From positions 56,788 to 120,787 of the forward strand of contig NZ_BATI01000002.1 of NCBI RefSeq assembly GCF_000467105.1: a stretch of 64,000 bases of DNA, in the 5' to 3' direction. The translations under genes and the position numbers were made by a program. The notes below the pieces were generated by a model. The model was not told where the DNA came from. It worked only from the letters and a program-made list of their open reading frames with translations, and did not search any database. The stretch is from Aquipseudomonas alcaligenes NBRC 14159. GTDB taxonomy: Bacteria; Pseudomonadota; Gammaproteobacteria; Pseudomonadales; Pseudomonadaceae. Positions 44,493-53,739 of the stretch are shown here, piece after piece. Position 1 is the first letter of the stretch. Every line of letters begins with the position of its first letter.

Positions 44493-46685
44493 ATGTCCTC
44501 ATCGCTGAACGACACCCTGCGCCAACTCTGGGCGCGCGAGAAGTTCACCTACGGTGTCCGCGTATTCATCGCCCTGGCCGGCGCCATGGCGCTGTGCTGG
44601 TACCTGGACCGCATCGCCTTCGTCATTCCGTTGTTCCTCGGCTGCATCGCCAGCGCCCTGGCCGAGAGCGACGACCATTGGCGCGGCCGCACCCAGGCCC
44701 TGCTGGTCACCCTGGTCTGCTTCGGCGCCACGGCCACCGCCGTGCAGTTGCTGTTCCCCTACCCCTGGCTGTTCGGCAGCGGCCTGGCGCTCGCCGCCTT
44801 CGCCATGACCCTGCTCGGCGGCATTGGCGAGCGCTACGCGGCGGTAGCGCAGGCCACACTGATCCTGGCCATCTATACGGCGATCGGCCTGGAGCATCGT
44901 GCCGGCATGGCCGGCGGCTTCTGGCAGGAGCCGCTGCTGCTGATCGGCGGTGCCGCCTGGTACGGCCTGCTCGGCATCCTCTGGAGTGCGCTGTTCAGCC
45001 AGCAGCCGGTGCAGCAGGCGCTGGCGCGGGTGTTCGAGGAGCTGGGCGCCTACCTGCGCCTGAAGGCCTCGCTGTTCGAGCCGGTGCGCAAGATCGACAT
45101 CGAGGCCCGCCGCCTGGAGCTGGCGCGGCAGAACGGCCGGGTGGTGACGGCACTGAACCAGGCCAAGGACATCATCCTCAACCGCATGAGCCGCAAGCGC
45201 AGCGGGCAGAAGATCAACCGCTACCTCAAGCTGTACTTCATCGCCCAGGACATCCACGAGCGCGCCAGCTCCTCGCACTACCCCTACAACGCCCTGGCGG
45301 AAGCCTTCTTCCACAGCGACGTGATGTTCCGCTGCGGCCGCCTGCTCAGCCAGCAGGGCAAGGCCTGCCAGGCGCTGGGGCGGGCCATCCGCCTGCGCCA
45401 GCCGTTCGACTACAACGACAACAGCGAGGCCATGGCCGAACTGGATGCCTCCATGGCTTACCTGCGCGAGCAGAACAACCCGGCCTGGCGCCGCCTGCTG
45501 CGCGCCCTCGGCGCCCTGGCCGGCAATCTGGCAACCCTGGAACGCAAGCTGACCAGCGCCAGCAACCCGGACGCCCTGGCCGACGAGCAGGACAGCGCCC
45601 TACTGGATCGCTCGCCGCAGAGCCTGAAGGACGCCTTCGAGCGCCTGCGCCAGCACATCACGCCGACCAGCCTGGTGTTCCGCCATGCCCTGCGCCTTTC
45701 TGCTGCGCTGCTCGCCGGCTACGGCCTGTTGCACTGGATCCACCCACAGCAGGGCTACTGGATCCTGCTCACCACCCTGTTCGTCTGCCGCCCGAGCTAT
45801 GGCGCCACCCGCCTGCGCCTGGTGCAGCGGGTCGGCGGCACCCTGATCGGCCTGGTCCTGGGCTGGGCGCTGATCAGCCTGTTCCCTGACCCGCTGCTGC
45901 AGTCGCTGTTCGCCGTGGCGGCCGGGGTGGTGTTCTTCACCAACCGGGTCGACCGCTACACCCTGGCCACCACCGCCATGACCCTGGTGGTAGTACTGTG
46001 CTTCAACCAGATCAGCGACGCCTACACCCTGCTCTGGCCACGCCTGGTCGATACCGTGCTGGGCACCACCATTGCCGGCCTGGCGGTGTTCTTCATCCTG
46101 CCCGACTGGCAGGGGCGCAAGCTCAACCAGGTGCTGGCCAGCACCCTCAGCAGCAACAGCCGCTACCTGCTGCAGATCATGCAGCAGTACGAGTCCGGCG
46201 CGCGTGACGACCTCAGCTACCGCCTGGCCCGGCGCAACGCGCACAACGCCGACGCGGCGCTGTCCACCACCCTGTCCAACATGCTTCTGGAGCCTGGCCA
46301 CTTCCGCAAGGATGCCGAGACCGGCTTCCGCTTCCTGGTGCTGTCGCACACCCTGCTCAGCTACCTCTCGGCCCTCGGCGCGCACCGCGCGAGCCTGGCC
46401 GACGACGCCAGCGACGCCCTGCACGACCGCGCCGTGGCCCATATCAGCCAGAGCCTGGAGGCCATCGCCGCCTGCCTGCGCGACAACCAGCCGGTGGCGG
46501 TGTACGACGAGACCGACCAGCGCCTGGCCGAGGAACTGGAGCAGCTGCCCGATGACATGGATGAGGGCCACCGCCTGGTGCAGGTGCAGCTGGGGCTGAT
46601 CTGTCGCCAGCTGGGGCCGCTGCGCACCCTGGTGGCGCATCTGCAGAAGGCCCCGCCGCAACCGGGCGAGGCCCAAGCGGCCTGA
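44493..46685 (+). CDS. yccS: YccS/FUSC-family inner-membrane protein
   Basis: A 730-residue protein with two hydrophobic blocks: about residues 20-170 (several helices, FVIPLFLGCIASALAES) and about 385-530 (FRHALRLSAALLAGYGLLHW and following), typical of the fusaric-acid-resistance-like YccS/YhfK family. The two soluble helical regions are cytosolic. Members are putative efflux or membrane-stress proteins; substrate unknown. The ATG at 44493 is used, 60 bp inside a longer open frame whose upstream codons cover the terminator region and lack a ribosome site. Confidence 0.82.
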   Translation: MSSSLNDTLRQLWAREKFTYGVRVFIALAGAMALCWYLDRIAFVIPLFLGCIASALAESDDHWRGRTQALLVTLVCFGATATAVQLLFPYPWLFGSGLALAAFAMTLLGGIGERYAAVAQATLILAIYTAIGLEHRAGMAGGFWQEPLLLIGGAAWYGLLGILWSALFSQQPVQQALARVFEELGAYLRLKASLFEPVRKIDIEARRLELARQNGRVVTALNQAKDIILNRMSRKRSGQKINRYLKLYFIAQDIHERASSSHYPYNALAEAFFHSDVMFRCGRLLSQQGKACQALGRAIRLRQPFDYNDNSEAMAELDASMAYLREQNNPAWRRLLRALGALAGNLATLERKLTSASNPDALADEQDSALLDRSPQSLKDAFERLRQHITPTSLVFRHALRLSAALLAGYGLLHWIHPQQGYWILLTTLFVCRPSYGATRLRLVQRVGGTLIGLVLGWALISLFPDPLLQSLFAVAAGVVFFTNRVDRYTLATTAMTLVVVLCFNQISDAYTLLWPRLVDTVLGTTIAGLAVFFILPDWQGRKLNQVLASTLSSNSRYLLQIMQQYESGARDDLSYRLARRNAHNADAALSTTLSNMLLEPGHFRKDAETGFRFLVLSHTLLSYLSALGAHRASLADDASDALHDRAVAHISQSLEAIAACLRDNQPVAVYDETDQRLAEELEQLPDDMDEGHRLVQVQLGLICRQLGPLRTLVAHLQKAPPQPGEAQAA

Positions 46686-46689
46686 GACA

Positions 46690-46783
46690 CCCCCTCTGCC
46701 GTTAACGGGCGAGGGGTGACGAATAGCACGTTGCCGCTGTTGCCCCCTCTCCCATTTATGGGAGAGGGCTGGGGAGAGGGTCA
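46690..46783. repeat. Two CCCTCTCCC-type palindromes
   Basis: An imperfect palindrome at about 46690-46717 (CCCTCTGCCGTTAACGGGCG) is followed by a 24-bp palindrome at 46745-46768 (stem CCCTCTCCCAT/ATGGGAGAGGG, TT spacer) with the tail CTGGGGAGAGGGTCA. The latter is nearly identical to the copy at 63952. Confidence 0.8.
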
Positions 46784-46820
46784 CCGCACCAGAGCCGACG
46801 CGGCCACGCCCACTCCGCCA

Positions 46821-46887
46821 GTCGTAGCCCGGATGCAATCCGGGAGCGGGGCGGCCTGTTTCCCGGATTGCATCCGGGCTACACGAC
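46821..46887. repeat. REP/BIME-like inverted pair
   Basis: Two 22-bp arms in inverted orientation, GTAGCCCGGATGCAATCCGG (46824 on) and its mirror ending in GGCTAC (46882), surround a 14-bp spacer. Each arm holds its own small palindrome CCCGGAT-GCA-ATCCGGG. This is the classical shape of paired REP units. They occupy the gap between yccS and the HI0933 gene. Confidence 0.85.
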
Positions 46888-46957
46888 GACTGTCCTCAAG
46901 CTATCCGGCGCCTTTCCGCTAGAATGCGCGCCTTCTGCGAACAACCGAGGTTCAGCC

Positions 46958-48142
46958 GTGTCCTTCTTCCCGGTCATCATCATCGGCGCCGGCGCCGCCG
47001 GTCTGATGTGCGCAGCACAAGCCGCCGCCCGCGGGCGCCAGGTCCTGCTGCTGGACCACGCCAACAAGCCGGGCAAGAAGATCCTCATGTCCGGTGGCGG
47101 GCGCTGCAATTTCACCAACATGTACTGCGAGCCGGCCAACTTCCTCTCGCACAACCCGCACTTCTGCAAGTCGGCCCTGGCCCGTTACAGCCAGTGGGAC
47201 TTCGTCGAACTGGTGGTCAAGCACGACGTGCCCTACCACGAGAAGAAGCTCGGCCAGCTGTTCTGCGACCGCAAGGCCAGCGATATCCTCAATCTGCTGC
47301 TGGCCGAGTGCGACGAGCACGGCGTCGACCTGCGCCTGGACACCAGCATCGAAACCATTACCAAGCTGGATGGCGGCTACCGCCTGCACACCAGCGCTGG
47401 CGAGTTCAGCTGCGAGTCGCTGGTGATCGCCACCGGCGGCCTGTCCATCCCCACCCTTGGCGCCACCGGCTTCGGCTACCAGGTGGCCAAACAGTTCGGC
47501 CATACCCTGCTGCCGACCCGCGCCGGCCTGGTGCCCTTCACCATCACCGAGCCTCAGCTCAAGGCGCTGTGTACCGAGCTGTCCGGCACCTCGGTGGAGG
47601 ATTGCGTGGTCAGCTGCAACGGCGTCAGCTTCAAGGAGAACATCCTGTTCACCCATCGCGGCCTGAGCGGCCCGGCGATCCTGCAGATTTCCTCGTACTG
47701 GCAGCCGGGCGATGCCATCAGCATCAACCTGCTGCCGCACATCGACCTGCCCGCGTGGCTGGCCAGCCAGCAGCAGGACAGGCCGAACAGCGAGCTGAAG
47801 ACCCTGCTAGCCGAGCTGTTCACCAAGAAGATGGCCGGCCTGCTGGCCGAGCAATGGTTCGTCAGCAAGCCGCTCAAGCAGTACACCCCGGCGGAGCTGG
47901 AGGCAGTGGCGCAGAAACTGGCCGAGTGGACCCTGGTACCGGCCGGCACCGAGGGCTACCGCACCGCCGAAGTAACCCTGGGCGGCATCGACACCCGCGA
48001 GGTGTCGTCGAAGACCATGGAGTCGCAGAAGTCGCCGGGGCTGTACTTCATCGGCGAGGTGCTGGATGTCACCGGCCACCTCGGCGGCTTCAACTTCCAG
48101 TGGGCCTGGGCCTCGGCGCACGCCGCCGCGCAATTCGTCTAG
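46958..48142 (+). CDS. HI0933-family FAD-dependent flavoprotein (YhiN-like)
   Basis: A 394-residue protein beginning with GTG (CGAGG seven bases upstream). IIIGAGAAGLMCAAQAA is the FAD-binding Rossmann motif; GKKILMSGGGRCNFTN is the family signature, and LDVTGHLGGFNFQWAWASAHAA ends the protein as in all HI0933 members. Family members are of unclear reaction and are annotated as NAD(P)/FAD-dependent oxidoreductases or aminoacetone-oxidase-like. The gene is followed by a 130-bp gap before the GGDEF gene. Confidence 0.87.
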   Translation: MSFFPVIIIGAGAAGLMCAAQAAARGRQVLLLDHANKPGKKILMSGGGRCNFTNMYCEPANFLSHNPHFCKSALARYSQWDFVELVVKHDVPYHEKKLGQLFCDRKASDILNLLLAECDEHGVDLRLDTSIETITKLDGGYRLHTSAGEFSCESLVIATGGLSIPTLGATGFGYQVAKQFGHTLLPTRAGLVPFTITEPQLKALCTELSGTSVEDCVVSCNGVSFKENILFTHRGLSGPAILQISSYWQPGDAISINLLPHIDLPAWLASQQQDRPNSELKTLLAELFTKKMAGLLAEQWFVSKPLKQYTPAELEAVAQKLAEWTLVPAGTEGYRTAEVTLGGIDTREVSSKTMESQKSPGLYFIGEVLDVTGHLGGFNFQWAWASAHAAAQFV

Positions 48143-48272
48143 GGCCATCCCGCGCCGGAGTCCATCCGCCGTGTGACGCCAGGAAAGCCCGGAGAATGCT
48201 GGCGACGCCGCTGGCGCTCTGCCAGTATTGGCGGGTGGCCGCCCGCCGGCACTCCTGAATGCGGAAAACCCG

Positions 48273-50051
48273 ATGCACCGCTGTCGCTACGCCCTGCTGT
48301 TACTGCTCTGCCTACTGGCCGTGCCGGCTCGTGCGACTCTGCTGCTGACGGAAAACCTGCCGCCCCTGCCGTTGCTGGGTCAGATCGAGTCGCTCAGCGA
48401 CCCCGAAGGTCGCCTGCAGCTGGAGCAACTGATCGCCGAGCCGCAGCGCTTCCAGAGTACGGCCGGGCGCCGCGACCTCGGTTTCGGCTATGTCGACGGC
48501 GCCATCTGGCTGCGCCTGGAAGTCCAGTCCGCGGCCCCGCGAGCGACCGACTGGCGCCTGGAGCTGGACTATCCGTCGCTGGACCTGGTGCAGCTGTTCG
48601 ATGTCGGCAGCGATGGCATGCGCCTGGCCCGCAGCGGCGACATGGTCGCCTACGCCGAGCGCAGTGTCGGCAACCGTACCCCGGTGTTCGACCTGCACCT
48701 GCAGCCGGGCGAGCGGCGCACCCTCTACCTGCGCGCCAGCTCGGCCGGCAGCATGACCCTCAGCGCGACCCTCTACAGCCGCGCCGACCACGAGCAGCAC
48801 AGCATCCGCGGCTACGTGGTGCAGGCCATCTACTGTGGCGCGCTGATCGCCCTCGGCTGCTACAACCTGCTGCTGTTCCTCGCCCTGCGCGAGCGTCCCT
48901 TCCTCTACTACGTGCTGTTCGTCGGCACCTTCTGCGTCGGCCTGCTCGGCCTCAACGGCCTCGGCTCGCAGTTCCTCTGGCCCCAGGCCGGCTGGTGGAC
49001 CAACCGTGCACTGCCGTTCGGCATCAGCGGCGCCGGCGCCATCGCGCTGCTGTTCGCGCGCAGTTTCCTCGACACCCGGCAGTGGCTGCCGCGCTGGGAT
49101 CGCGCGCTGCGCCTGTGGTTCCTGGTGATCTCCTGCTGCGCCCTGGCGACCCTGCTGCTGCCGGTACAGCAGGCGCTGCAGCTGATGTCCGCCAGCGGCG
49201 TCAGCGTCTGCGCCCTGCTGCTCAGCGTCGCCTTCGTCAGCGTAAAGAACCGCGTGCCCGGCGCCGGCTTCTTCGCCCTGGCCTGGACCATGCTGTTGTG
49301 CGGCGCCGCCCTGCTGGCGCTGCGCAACTTCGCCCTGATCCCGTCCAACTTCTTCACCCTGCACGCCATGCAGATCGGCTCGATGCTGGAAATGATCCTA
49401 CTGTCCTTCGCCCTGGCGGCGCGCTTCAACGCGCACAAGCGCCTGCGCGAGCAGAGCCTGCAACAGCAGGAGCGCCAGCTGGAGCAGCGGGTGGCCGAGC
49501 GCACCGAAGAGCTGGCAGCCGCCAACCAGCGCCTGCAGGCACTGGCCATGCAGGACCCGCTGACCGGCCTGGCCAACCGCAATGCCCTGCAGCAGCATCT
49601 GAACATGGCGCTGCGCCGCGCCCTGCGCAACCGCCAGCCACTGGCGGTGCTGCTGATCGACCTCGATGGCTTCAAGCCGATCAACGACCAGCATGGCCAT
49701 GCCCTCGGTGACCAGGTACTGGCCGAAGTGGCGCTGCGCCTGCAGACCTGCGCCCGCGAGAGCGATCTGGTGGCGCGCCTGGGCGGCGACGAGTTCGTCC
49801 TGGTGTGCGAAGCACTGCCGGCCGCGGACCACGCGCGCCAGGTTGCCGAGCGCATCCTCGAACAGCTCGGCCAACCGATAGAAACGCCCGGCGGCGAAGT
49901 CCGCATAGGCGCCAGCATCGGTATCGCCCTGAGTCATGGCGACGACAACCCCACCAGCCTGATCCGCCAGGCCGACATGGCCATGTACCGGGCCAAGGCC
50001 GAGGGCCGCAACCGCGCCTGCTTCGACGCTGCGGCGATGCTCGACAACTGA
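48273..50051 (+). CDS. 7TMR-DISM diguanylate cyclase
   Basis: A 592-residue membrane receptor. A signal peptide is followed by a DISM sensory domain (about 25-170), seven helices (about 180-385), a coiled coil with EQRVAERTEEL near 415 and a GGDEF domain with intact ARLGGDEFV (near residue 505). A RESD site lies five residues before GGDEF, so c-di-GMP product inhibition is expected. It should raise c-di-GMP in response to a periplasmic, probably carbohydrate-like, ligand. Alg44 in this window is a c-di-GMP receptor, but no direct link is shown. Confidence 0.9.
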   Translation: MHRCRYALLLLLCLLAVPARATLLLTENLPPLPLLGQIESLSDPEGRLQLEQLIAEPQRFQSTAGRRDLGFGYVDGAIWLRLEVQSAAPRATDWRLELDYPSLDLVQLFDVGSDGMRLARSGDMVAYAERSVGNRTPVFDLHLQPGERRTLYLRASSAGSMTLSATLYSRADHEQHSIRGYVVQAIYCGALIALGCYNLLLFLALRERPFLYYVLFVGTFCVGLLGLNGLGSQFLWPQAGWWTNRALPFGISGAGAIALLFARSFLDTRQWLPRWDRALRLWFLVISCCALATLLLPVQQALQLMSASGVSVCALLLSVAFVSVKNRVPGAGFFALAWTMLLCGAALLALRNFALIPSNFFTLHAMQIGSMLEMILLSFALAARFNAHKRLREQSLQQQERQLEQRVAERTEELAAANQRLQALAMQDPLTGLANRNALQQHLNMALRRALRNRQPLAVLLIDLDGFKPINDQHGHALGDQVLAEVALRLQTCARESDLVARLGGDEFVLVCEALPAADHARQVAERILEQLGQPIETPGGEVRIGASIGIALSHGDDNPTSLIRQADMAMYRAKAEGRNRACFDAAAMLDN

Positions 50052-50064
50052 GCCACAGCGGGGC

Positions 50065-50922
50065 TCAGCGCAGGGTCTCGGCGATGGCGCGGATATCCGC
50101 CCGATGGCTGACCAGCAGTTCCAGCTCACCGTTGTCGCCGATGAAGTTCAGTGGCGGCAGCAGCTTGTGGTAGGCCGCCAGCTCGACCAGCAGCGGTAGT
50201 TCGGCCTGCGCACTGCGCTCCTTGATGGCGTGGAACAGCGCCAGGTTGACCAGATCGATCAGGCACAGCTCGGGGCCCTCGCGGTGGTCCCAGTTGCCGG
50301 CAGCGCGGATCACCGCGATGTACTCGTCGTCCACGGCCCACTTCTTCAGCACGATCACCCCCAGCGACTTGCTGTACTCGCGGCACAGCTTGTAATACAG
50401 CTCGCCGGAGGGAATCTGCAGCTCGTCCTTGAAGGCCGAGAGCACCACCAGGGTACCCACCTCGCTGAGCAGGCTGGCCAGCAGGGCGTGCTCCGGCGCC
50501 ACATGCCCGAGCAGGCGGGCCAGCATGGCGCAGATCCCGGCCTTGAGCGTCAGCCGCTCCCACACTTCCATGAACAGGCGCTTGTGCGCCGGGCTGTGCA
50601 GGGTGAACAGGCTCTTGATGCTGTGAACCATGGTGATGCGGTCCACTTCACCCACCCCGAGCAGCACGATCACGTCCTGTAGGGTGCGCGGCGCCACCGG
50701 GTGGCGATACAGCGCGGAAGACGCATGTTTCATCAGCAAGGCGGCCAGCGCCGGATCACGCCCGATCAGGCGTGCCAGCGCGCCGACGCCGACCTGGCCG
50801 TCGCTCAGCGCCCGGCGGATGTCCAGGGTCAGCGTCGGCAGGCTGGGCAGCTGCTCCTGCCCCTGCATCAACTGCGACACCACCCGCCGGTAGATCGAAT
50901 AGTCCGACGCCTCGGCCACCAC
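50065..50922 (-). CDS. HDOD-domain signalling protein
   Basis: About 285 residues, mostly one HDOD domain (about 25-235) with helices around SLLSEVGTLVVLSAF and CREYSKSLGVIVLKKW. HDOD proteins are degenerate HD phosphohydrolases that act as signalling scaffolds rather than hydrolases. The start is uncertain: the minus strand has GGGAGG followed by three GTG codons in frame at 50925, 50922 and 50919; 50922 is the middle choice by spacing. Convergent with the GGDEF gene. Confidence 0.75.
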   Translation of the reverse strand: MVAEASDYSIYRRVVSQLMQGQEQLPSLPTLTLDIRRALSDGQVGVGALARLIGRDPALAALLMKHASSALYRHPVAPRTLQDVIVLLGVGEVDRITMVHSIKSLFTLHSPAHKRLFMEVWERLTLKAGICAMLARLLGHVAPEHALLASLLSEVGTLVVLSAFKDELQIPSGELYYKLCREYSKSLGVIVLKKWAVDDEYIAVIRAAGNWDHREGPELCLIDLVNLALFHAIKERSAQAELPLLVELAAYHKLLPPLNFIGDNGELELLVSHRADIRAIAETLR

Positions 50923-51016
50923 CACGCACCTCCCGTCCCCGCTGTCAGTGTAGGTGGCCCGGCAACCCGGCGGCGCTACAATCGCCGCTCCGCGATCTGC
51001 CGAGGCCACTGCCGCC

Positions 51017-51475
51017 ATGCCCATTACCTGGCACACACTGCATCACTCCGCGCTGAGCACACGCGACCTCTACGCGCTGCTCGAACTGCGCTCGCAGGTG
51101 TTCGTGGTCGAGCAGAACTGTGCCTACCAGGATGTCGATGGCCAGGACCTGAGCGCCGACACCCACCACCTGCTGGCCCGCCAGGACGGACAGCTGCTGG
51201 CCTACCTGCGCCTGCTCGATCCCTCGACCCAGGGCGGCGAGGTGGTGATCGGCCGTGTGCTGACGGCTCCCGCCGCACGCGGCAGCGGTCTGGGGCACGC
51301 ACTGATGGAACACGCCATCGAGGCCTGCGCCCGGCTCTGGCCGGGACGGCCGATCTACCTCTCGGCCCAGGCCCATCTGCAGGGCTACTACGGCCGCTAC
51401 GGTTTCCTCGCGGTGACCGAGCCCTATCTGGAAGACAACATTCCGCATATCGGCATGCGCCGCGCAGTCGCCTGA
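51017..51475 (+). CDS. ElaA-family GNAT acetyltransferase
   Basis: A 152-residue N-acetyltransferase. The family pattern is clear: LRSQVFVVEQNCAYQDVDGQD near residue 30, GRVLTAPAARGSGLG as the acetyl-CoA loop, and YGRYGFLAVTEPYLEDNIPHI at the end. ElaA proteins acetylate an unknown amine. ATG at 51017; the upstream gap is shared with the divergent HDOD gene. Confidence 0.85.
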   Translation: MPITWHTLHHSALSTRDLYALLELRSQVFVVEQNCAYQDVDGQDLSADTHHLLARQDGQLLAYLRLLDPSTQGGEVVIGRVLTAPAARGSGLGHALMEHAIEACARLWPGRPIYLSAQAHLQGYYGRYGFLAVTEPYLEDNIPHIGMRRAVA

Positions 51476-51569
51476 TCAAGCCCGCTCGACACGCAATCTC
51501 CACAGCGCCTGCGCACAAACTCCACAGCCCGCCGGCAGACTGCCGCCGACCGCACAAGGGAGTTGGCGC

Positions 51570-52415
51570 ATGCTGTATCTACTGGGTTTTCTGTTGCTGG
51601 CGGTGTTCTGCCTGAGCGTACTGATTCGCGCGTTTCTGCTGTTTCCGCTGCGCGCCCTACGTCATGGCTGGGCACCGGCACTGCGCCGCTACGGCCTCAG
51701 CCTGCTGCTCTGCGCTGCCGTGCTGCTGTGGGAGCTGGGCGCGCTGTACGGCTTCAGCTGGCAGCAGCTGGGACGTGCCGATCGCGGGCAGATGGTGGAT
51801 GCCGCCGTGGCCTTCGCCTACCCCGAGGCCTATGCCGATCTGGACGAGCTGCGTAACGACTACGCGCACTTCCGCCCCGAGGTCAGCTACTGGGACAGCT
51901 GGGATTACCAGGACAGTGTCGAAGTTGCGGATAAGCTGCTGGGCCGCACCGAGTACCAGATCCGCCTGCCCGACCTGGTGGTGGTCGCCGATATCCATGG
52001 TCAGCCGCTCTATCATTTCCCGCTGGACGAAGAGCAACAGGTGATGCCGGACCGCCCGGTACTGGGCCTGGTCGGTGACATCCAGGACCTGCGCGAGGCT
52101 GCGCCAGTGCACGAAACCCTGGGGCTGCGCTGGAGCAACCCGCAGTATGGTGAGGCGGAAATCCACGACAACTGTTTCAGCGCCTTCAGTCCCCTGTCCC
52201 GCGAGCAGCACCTGGAGCTGACCAGCTCCGGCGCCGAGCCGCTGCGCATGGGACGCCCGCTGGGCTACTACCGGGTGCAGGTCCAGCTCGGCCAGTGGGA
52301 CGGCAGGCCGAGCAACTCGGCCAGCCGCCAGCGCATCAGCCGTGCCGAGTTCCTGCGCGAGCGCCAGGCCTGTCGCGCCCGCGCCGCCGCGTCGGTCAGC
52401 GCCCGGCGGGAGTAA
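51570..52415 (+). CDS. Unknown membrane-anchored protein
   Basis: A 281-residue protein with two hydrophobic helices, residues about 3-25 and 45-65, and a soluble C-terminal part, probably periplasmic or cytoplasmic depending on topology. That part shows no motif I recognise; it is rich in acidic residues and ends in a basic Arg-rich tail (RERQACRARAAA). GGGAG precedes the ATG. The last 20 bp overlap the end of the convergent binding-protein gene. Confidence 0.65.
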   Translation: MLYLLGFLLLAVFCLSVLIRAFLLFPLRALRHGWAPALRRYGLSLLLCAAVLLWELGALYGFSWQQLGRADRGQMVDAAVAFAYPEAYADLDELRNDYAHFRPEVSYWDSWDYQDSVEVADKLLGRTEYQIRLPDLVVVADIHGQPLYHFPLDEEQQVMPDRPVLGLVGDIQDLREAAPVHETLGLRWSNPQYGEAEIHDNCFSAFSPLSREQHLELTSSGAEPLRMGRPLGYYRVQVQLGQWDGRPSNSASRQRISRAEFLRERQACRARAAASVSARRE

Positions 52416-53172
52416 GCAGCTCGGCGGGAATGGGCTGTCCCGGCAGCCAGCGGCTGTAGATCAGGGCAAAGCTGCCGTCGCGCTTCATCGAGTCCAGCGC
52501 CTGCTGCCAGTTCAGGATCACGCTGTCCGGGGTGCTGGGCGAGAAGGCGATATAGGCGGCGCTGCTCAAAAAGCCGTGCAGGGGCTCGACGTCCTGCAGG
52601 CGCAGGTCACCCAGGGCCAGCAGGTCTTCCAGGGTCACGTTGTCGGCCACCACCACCGGCACGCGGCCATGACGCAGCATGGTCATCATCTGCTGCGGGC
52701 CCTTCACACCGACCAGATTGGGCAGACCACGCGCCTGCAGCGCCTGGTAGCTGTACCACTGGCGCGGCACGGCCACCTGGCCGATGCGGGTGACATCCTC
52801 GAAGCGCTCGATGCGGATACCCGAGCCGCGCAGGGCATAGAAACTGGTGACCGCCACCACCACCGGACCCACCCACTTGAACAGCCGCTCGCGCTCGGCG
52901 GTGCGCATGGTGACGAACAGCGCCGTGTTCGGCTCGAGCTGCGCCGCCTGATAACCGCGCGCCCAGGGCACCACGCTGATGCGCCCGTGATCGCCGGTAC
53001 GCTCGAACAACTCGCGCACCAGGTCGACCGCCAGGCCCACCGGGCGGCCATCGCGGGAATAGTTCAGCGGCGGATACTCTTCCGTATAGAACTGCAGCGA
53101 CTGGGCCTGCAGAGCAGCGCTCAGCCCCAGCACAAGCAGGCCGACCAGACAGCGCCAGAGGGTTCTGCGCAT
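52396..53172 (-). CDS. Periplasmic amino-acid-type substrate-binding protein
   Basis: A 258-residue protein with a Sec signal peptide (ending ALQAQS). It has the SBP_bac_3 fold start FYTEEYPPLNYSRDGRPVG and VDLVRELFERTG. No ABC permease or ATPase genes lie next to it, so it may be an orphan sensor-type binding protein like those linked to diguanylate cyclases or polar flagellar signalling. Ligand unknown. It overlaps the 3' end of the convergent membrane protein gene. Confidence 0.78.
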   Translation of the reverse strand: MRRTLWRCLVGLLVLGLSAALQAQSLQFYTEEYPPLNYSRDGRPVGLAVDLVRELFERTGDHGRISVVPWARGYQAAQLEPNTALFVTMRTAERERLFKWVGPVVVAVTSFYALRGSGIRIERFEDVTRIGQVAVPRQWYSYQALQARGLPNLVGVKGPQQMMTMLRHGRVPVVVADNVTLEDLLALGDLRLQDVEPLHGFLSSAAYIAFSPSTPDSVILNWQQALDSMKRDGSFALIYSRWLPGQPIPAELLTPAGR

Positions 53173-53268
53173 TACGACTCACCTCGCCTAATTCCTCTGC
53201 AGTCTAGCGCGCGACCGCCGTCCGCCGTGCTGATAACCTGCACCTCCTCAGCCACCGACGCCCCGCAC

Positions 53269-53739
53269 ATGGACAAACTCCTTCTCCAGCAACAGGTATG
53301 CCGCCGCCTCGCAGACGATCTGGCGCTGCTGCTCGCGGCCGCCGAAGACGCCCGCCAGGCTGCCACCCACGAGGAAAGCAAGGCCGAGAACAAGTACGAC
53401 ACGCGCGGCCTGGAAGCCTCCTACCTGGCCGCCGGCCAGGCCCGCCGTGCCGCCGAGATTCGCGCCGCCCTGGCGGCCTGGCAGGCCCTGCAACTGCGGG
53501 CCTACGATGACACGCAGGGCATCCAGCTGGGTGCGCTGATCTGGCTGGGCCACGCCGGCGGCGGCCGGCAGTGCCTGCTGCTGGGGCCGGACGGCGCCGG
53601 CCTGAAGCTGCAGCACGACGGCCAGGAAATCACCCTGATCACGCCGCACGCACCACTGGGCCGGCAACTGCTGGGCCAGGGTCCGGGTGACCAGGTACAG
53701 GCCGGCACCCAGGCCTGGGAAGTGCTGCGCGTCGAGTGA
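53269..53739 (+). CDS. GreA/GreB-like C-terminal domain protein
   Basis: A 156-residue protein. The N-terminal half is a helical coiled-coil-like region with HEESKAENKYDTRGLEASYL, and the C-terminal half (about 85-156) resembles the GreA/GreB FKBP-type domain found in transcription elongation factors. The paired acidic tip typical of Gre factors that reaches into RNA polymerase is not evident. It could bind polymerase without cleavage activity. Convergent and directly abutting the cNMP/rhodanese gene (stops adjacent). Confidence 0.55.
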   Translation: MDKLLLQQQVCRRLADDLALLLAAAEDARQAATHEESKAENKYDTRGLEASYLAAGQARRAAEIRAALAAWQALQLRAYDDTQGIQLGALIWLGHAGGGRQCLLLGPDGAGLKLQHDGQEITLITPHAPLGRQLLGQGPGDQVQAGTQAWEVLRVE

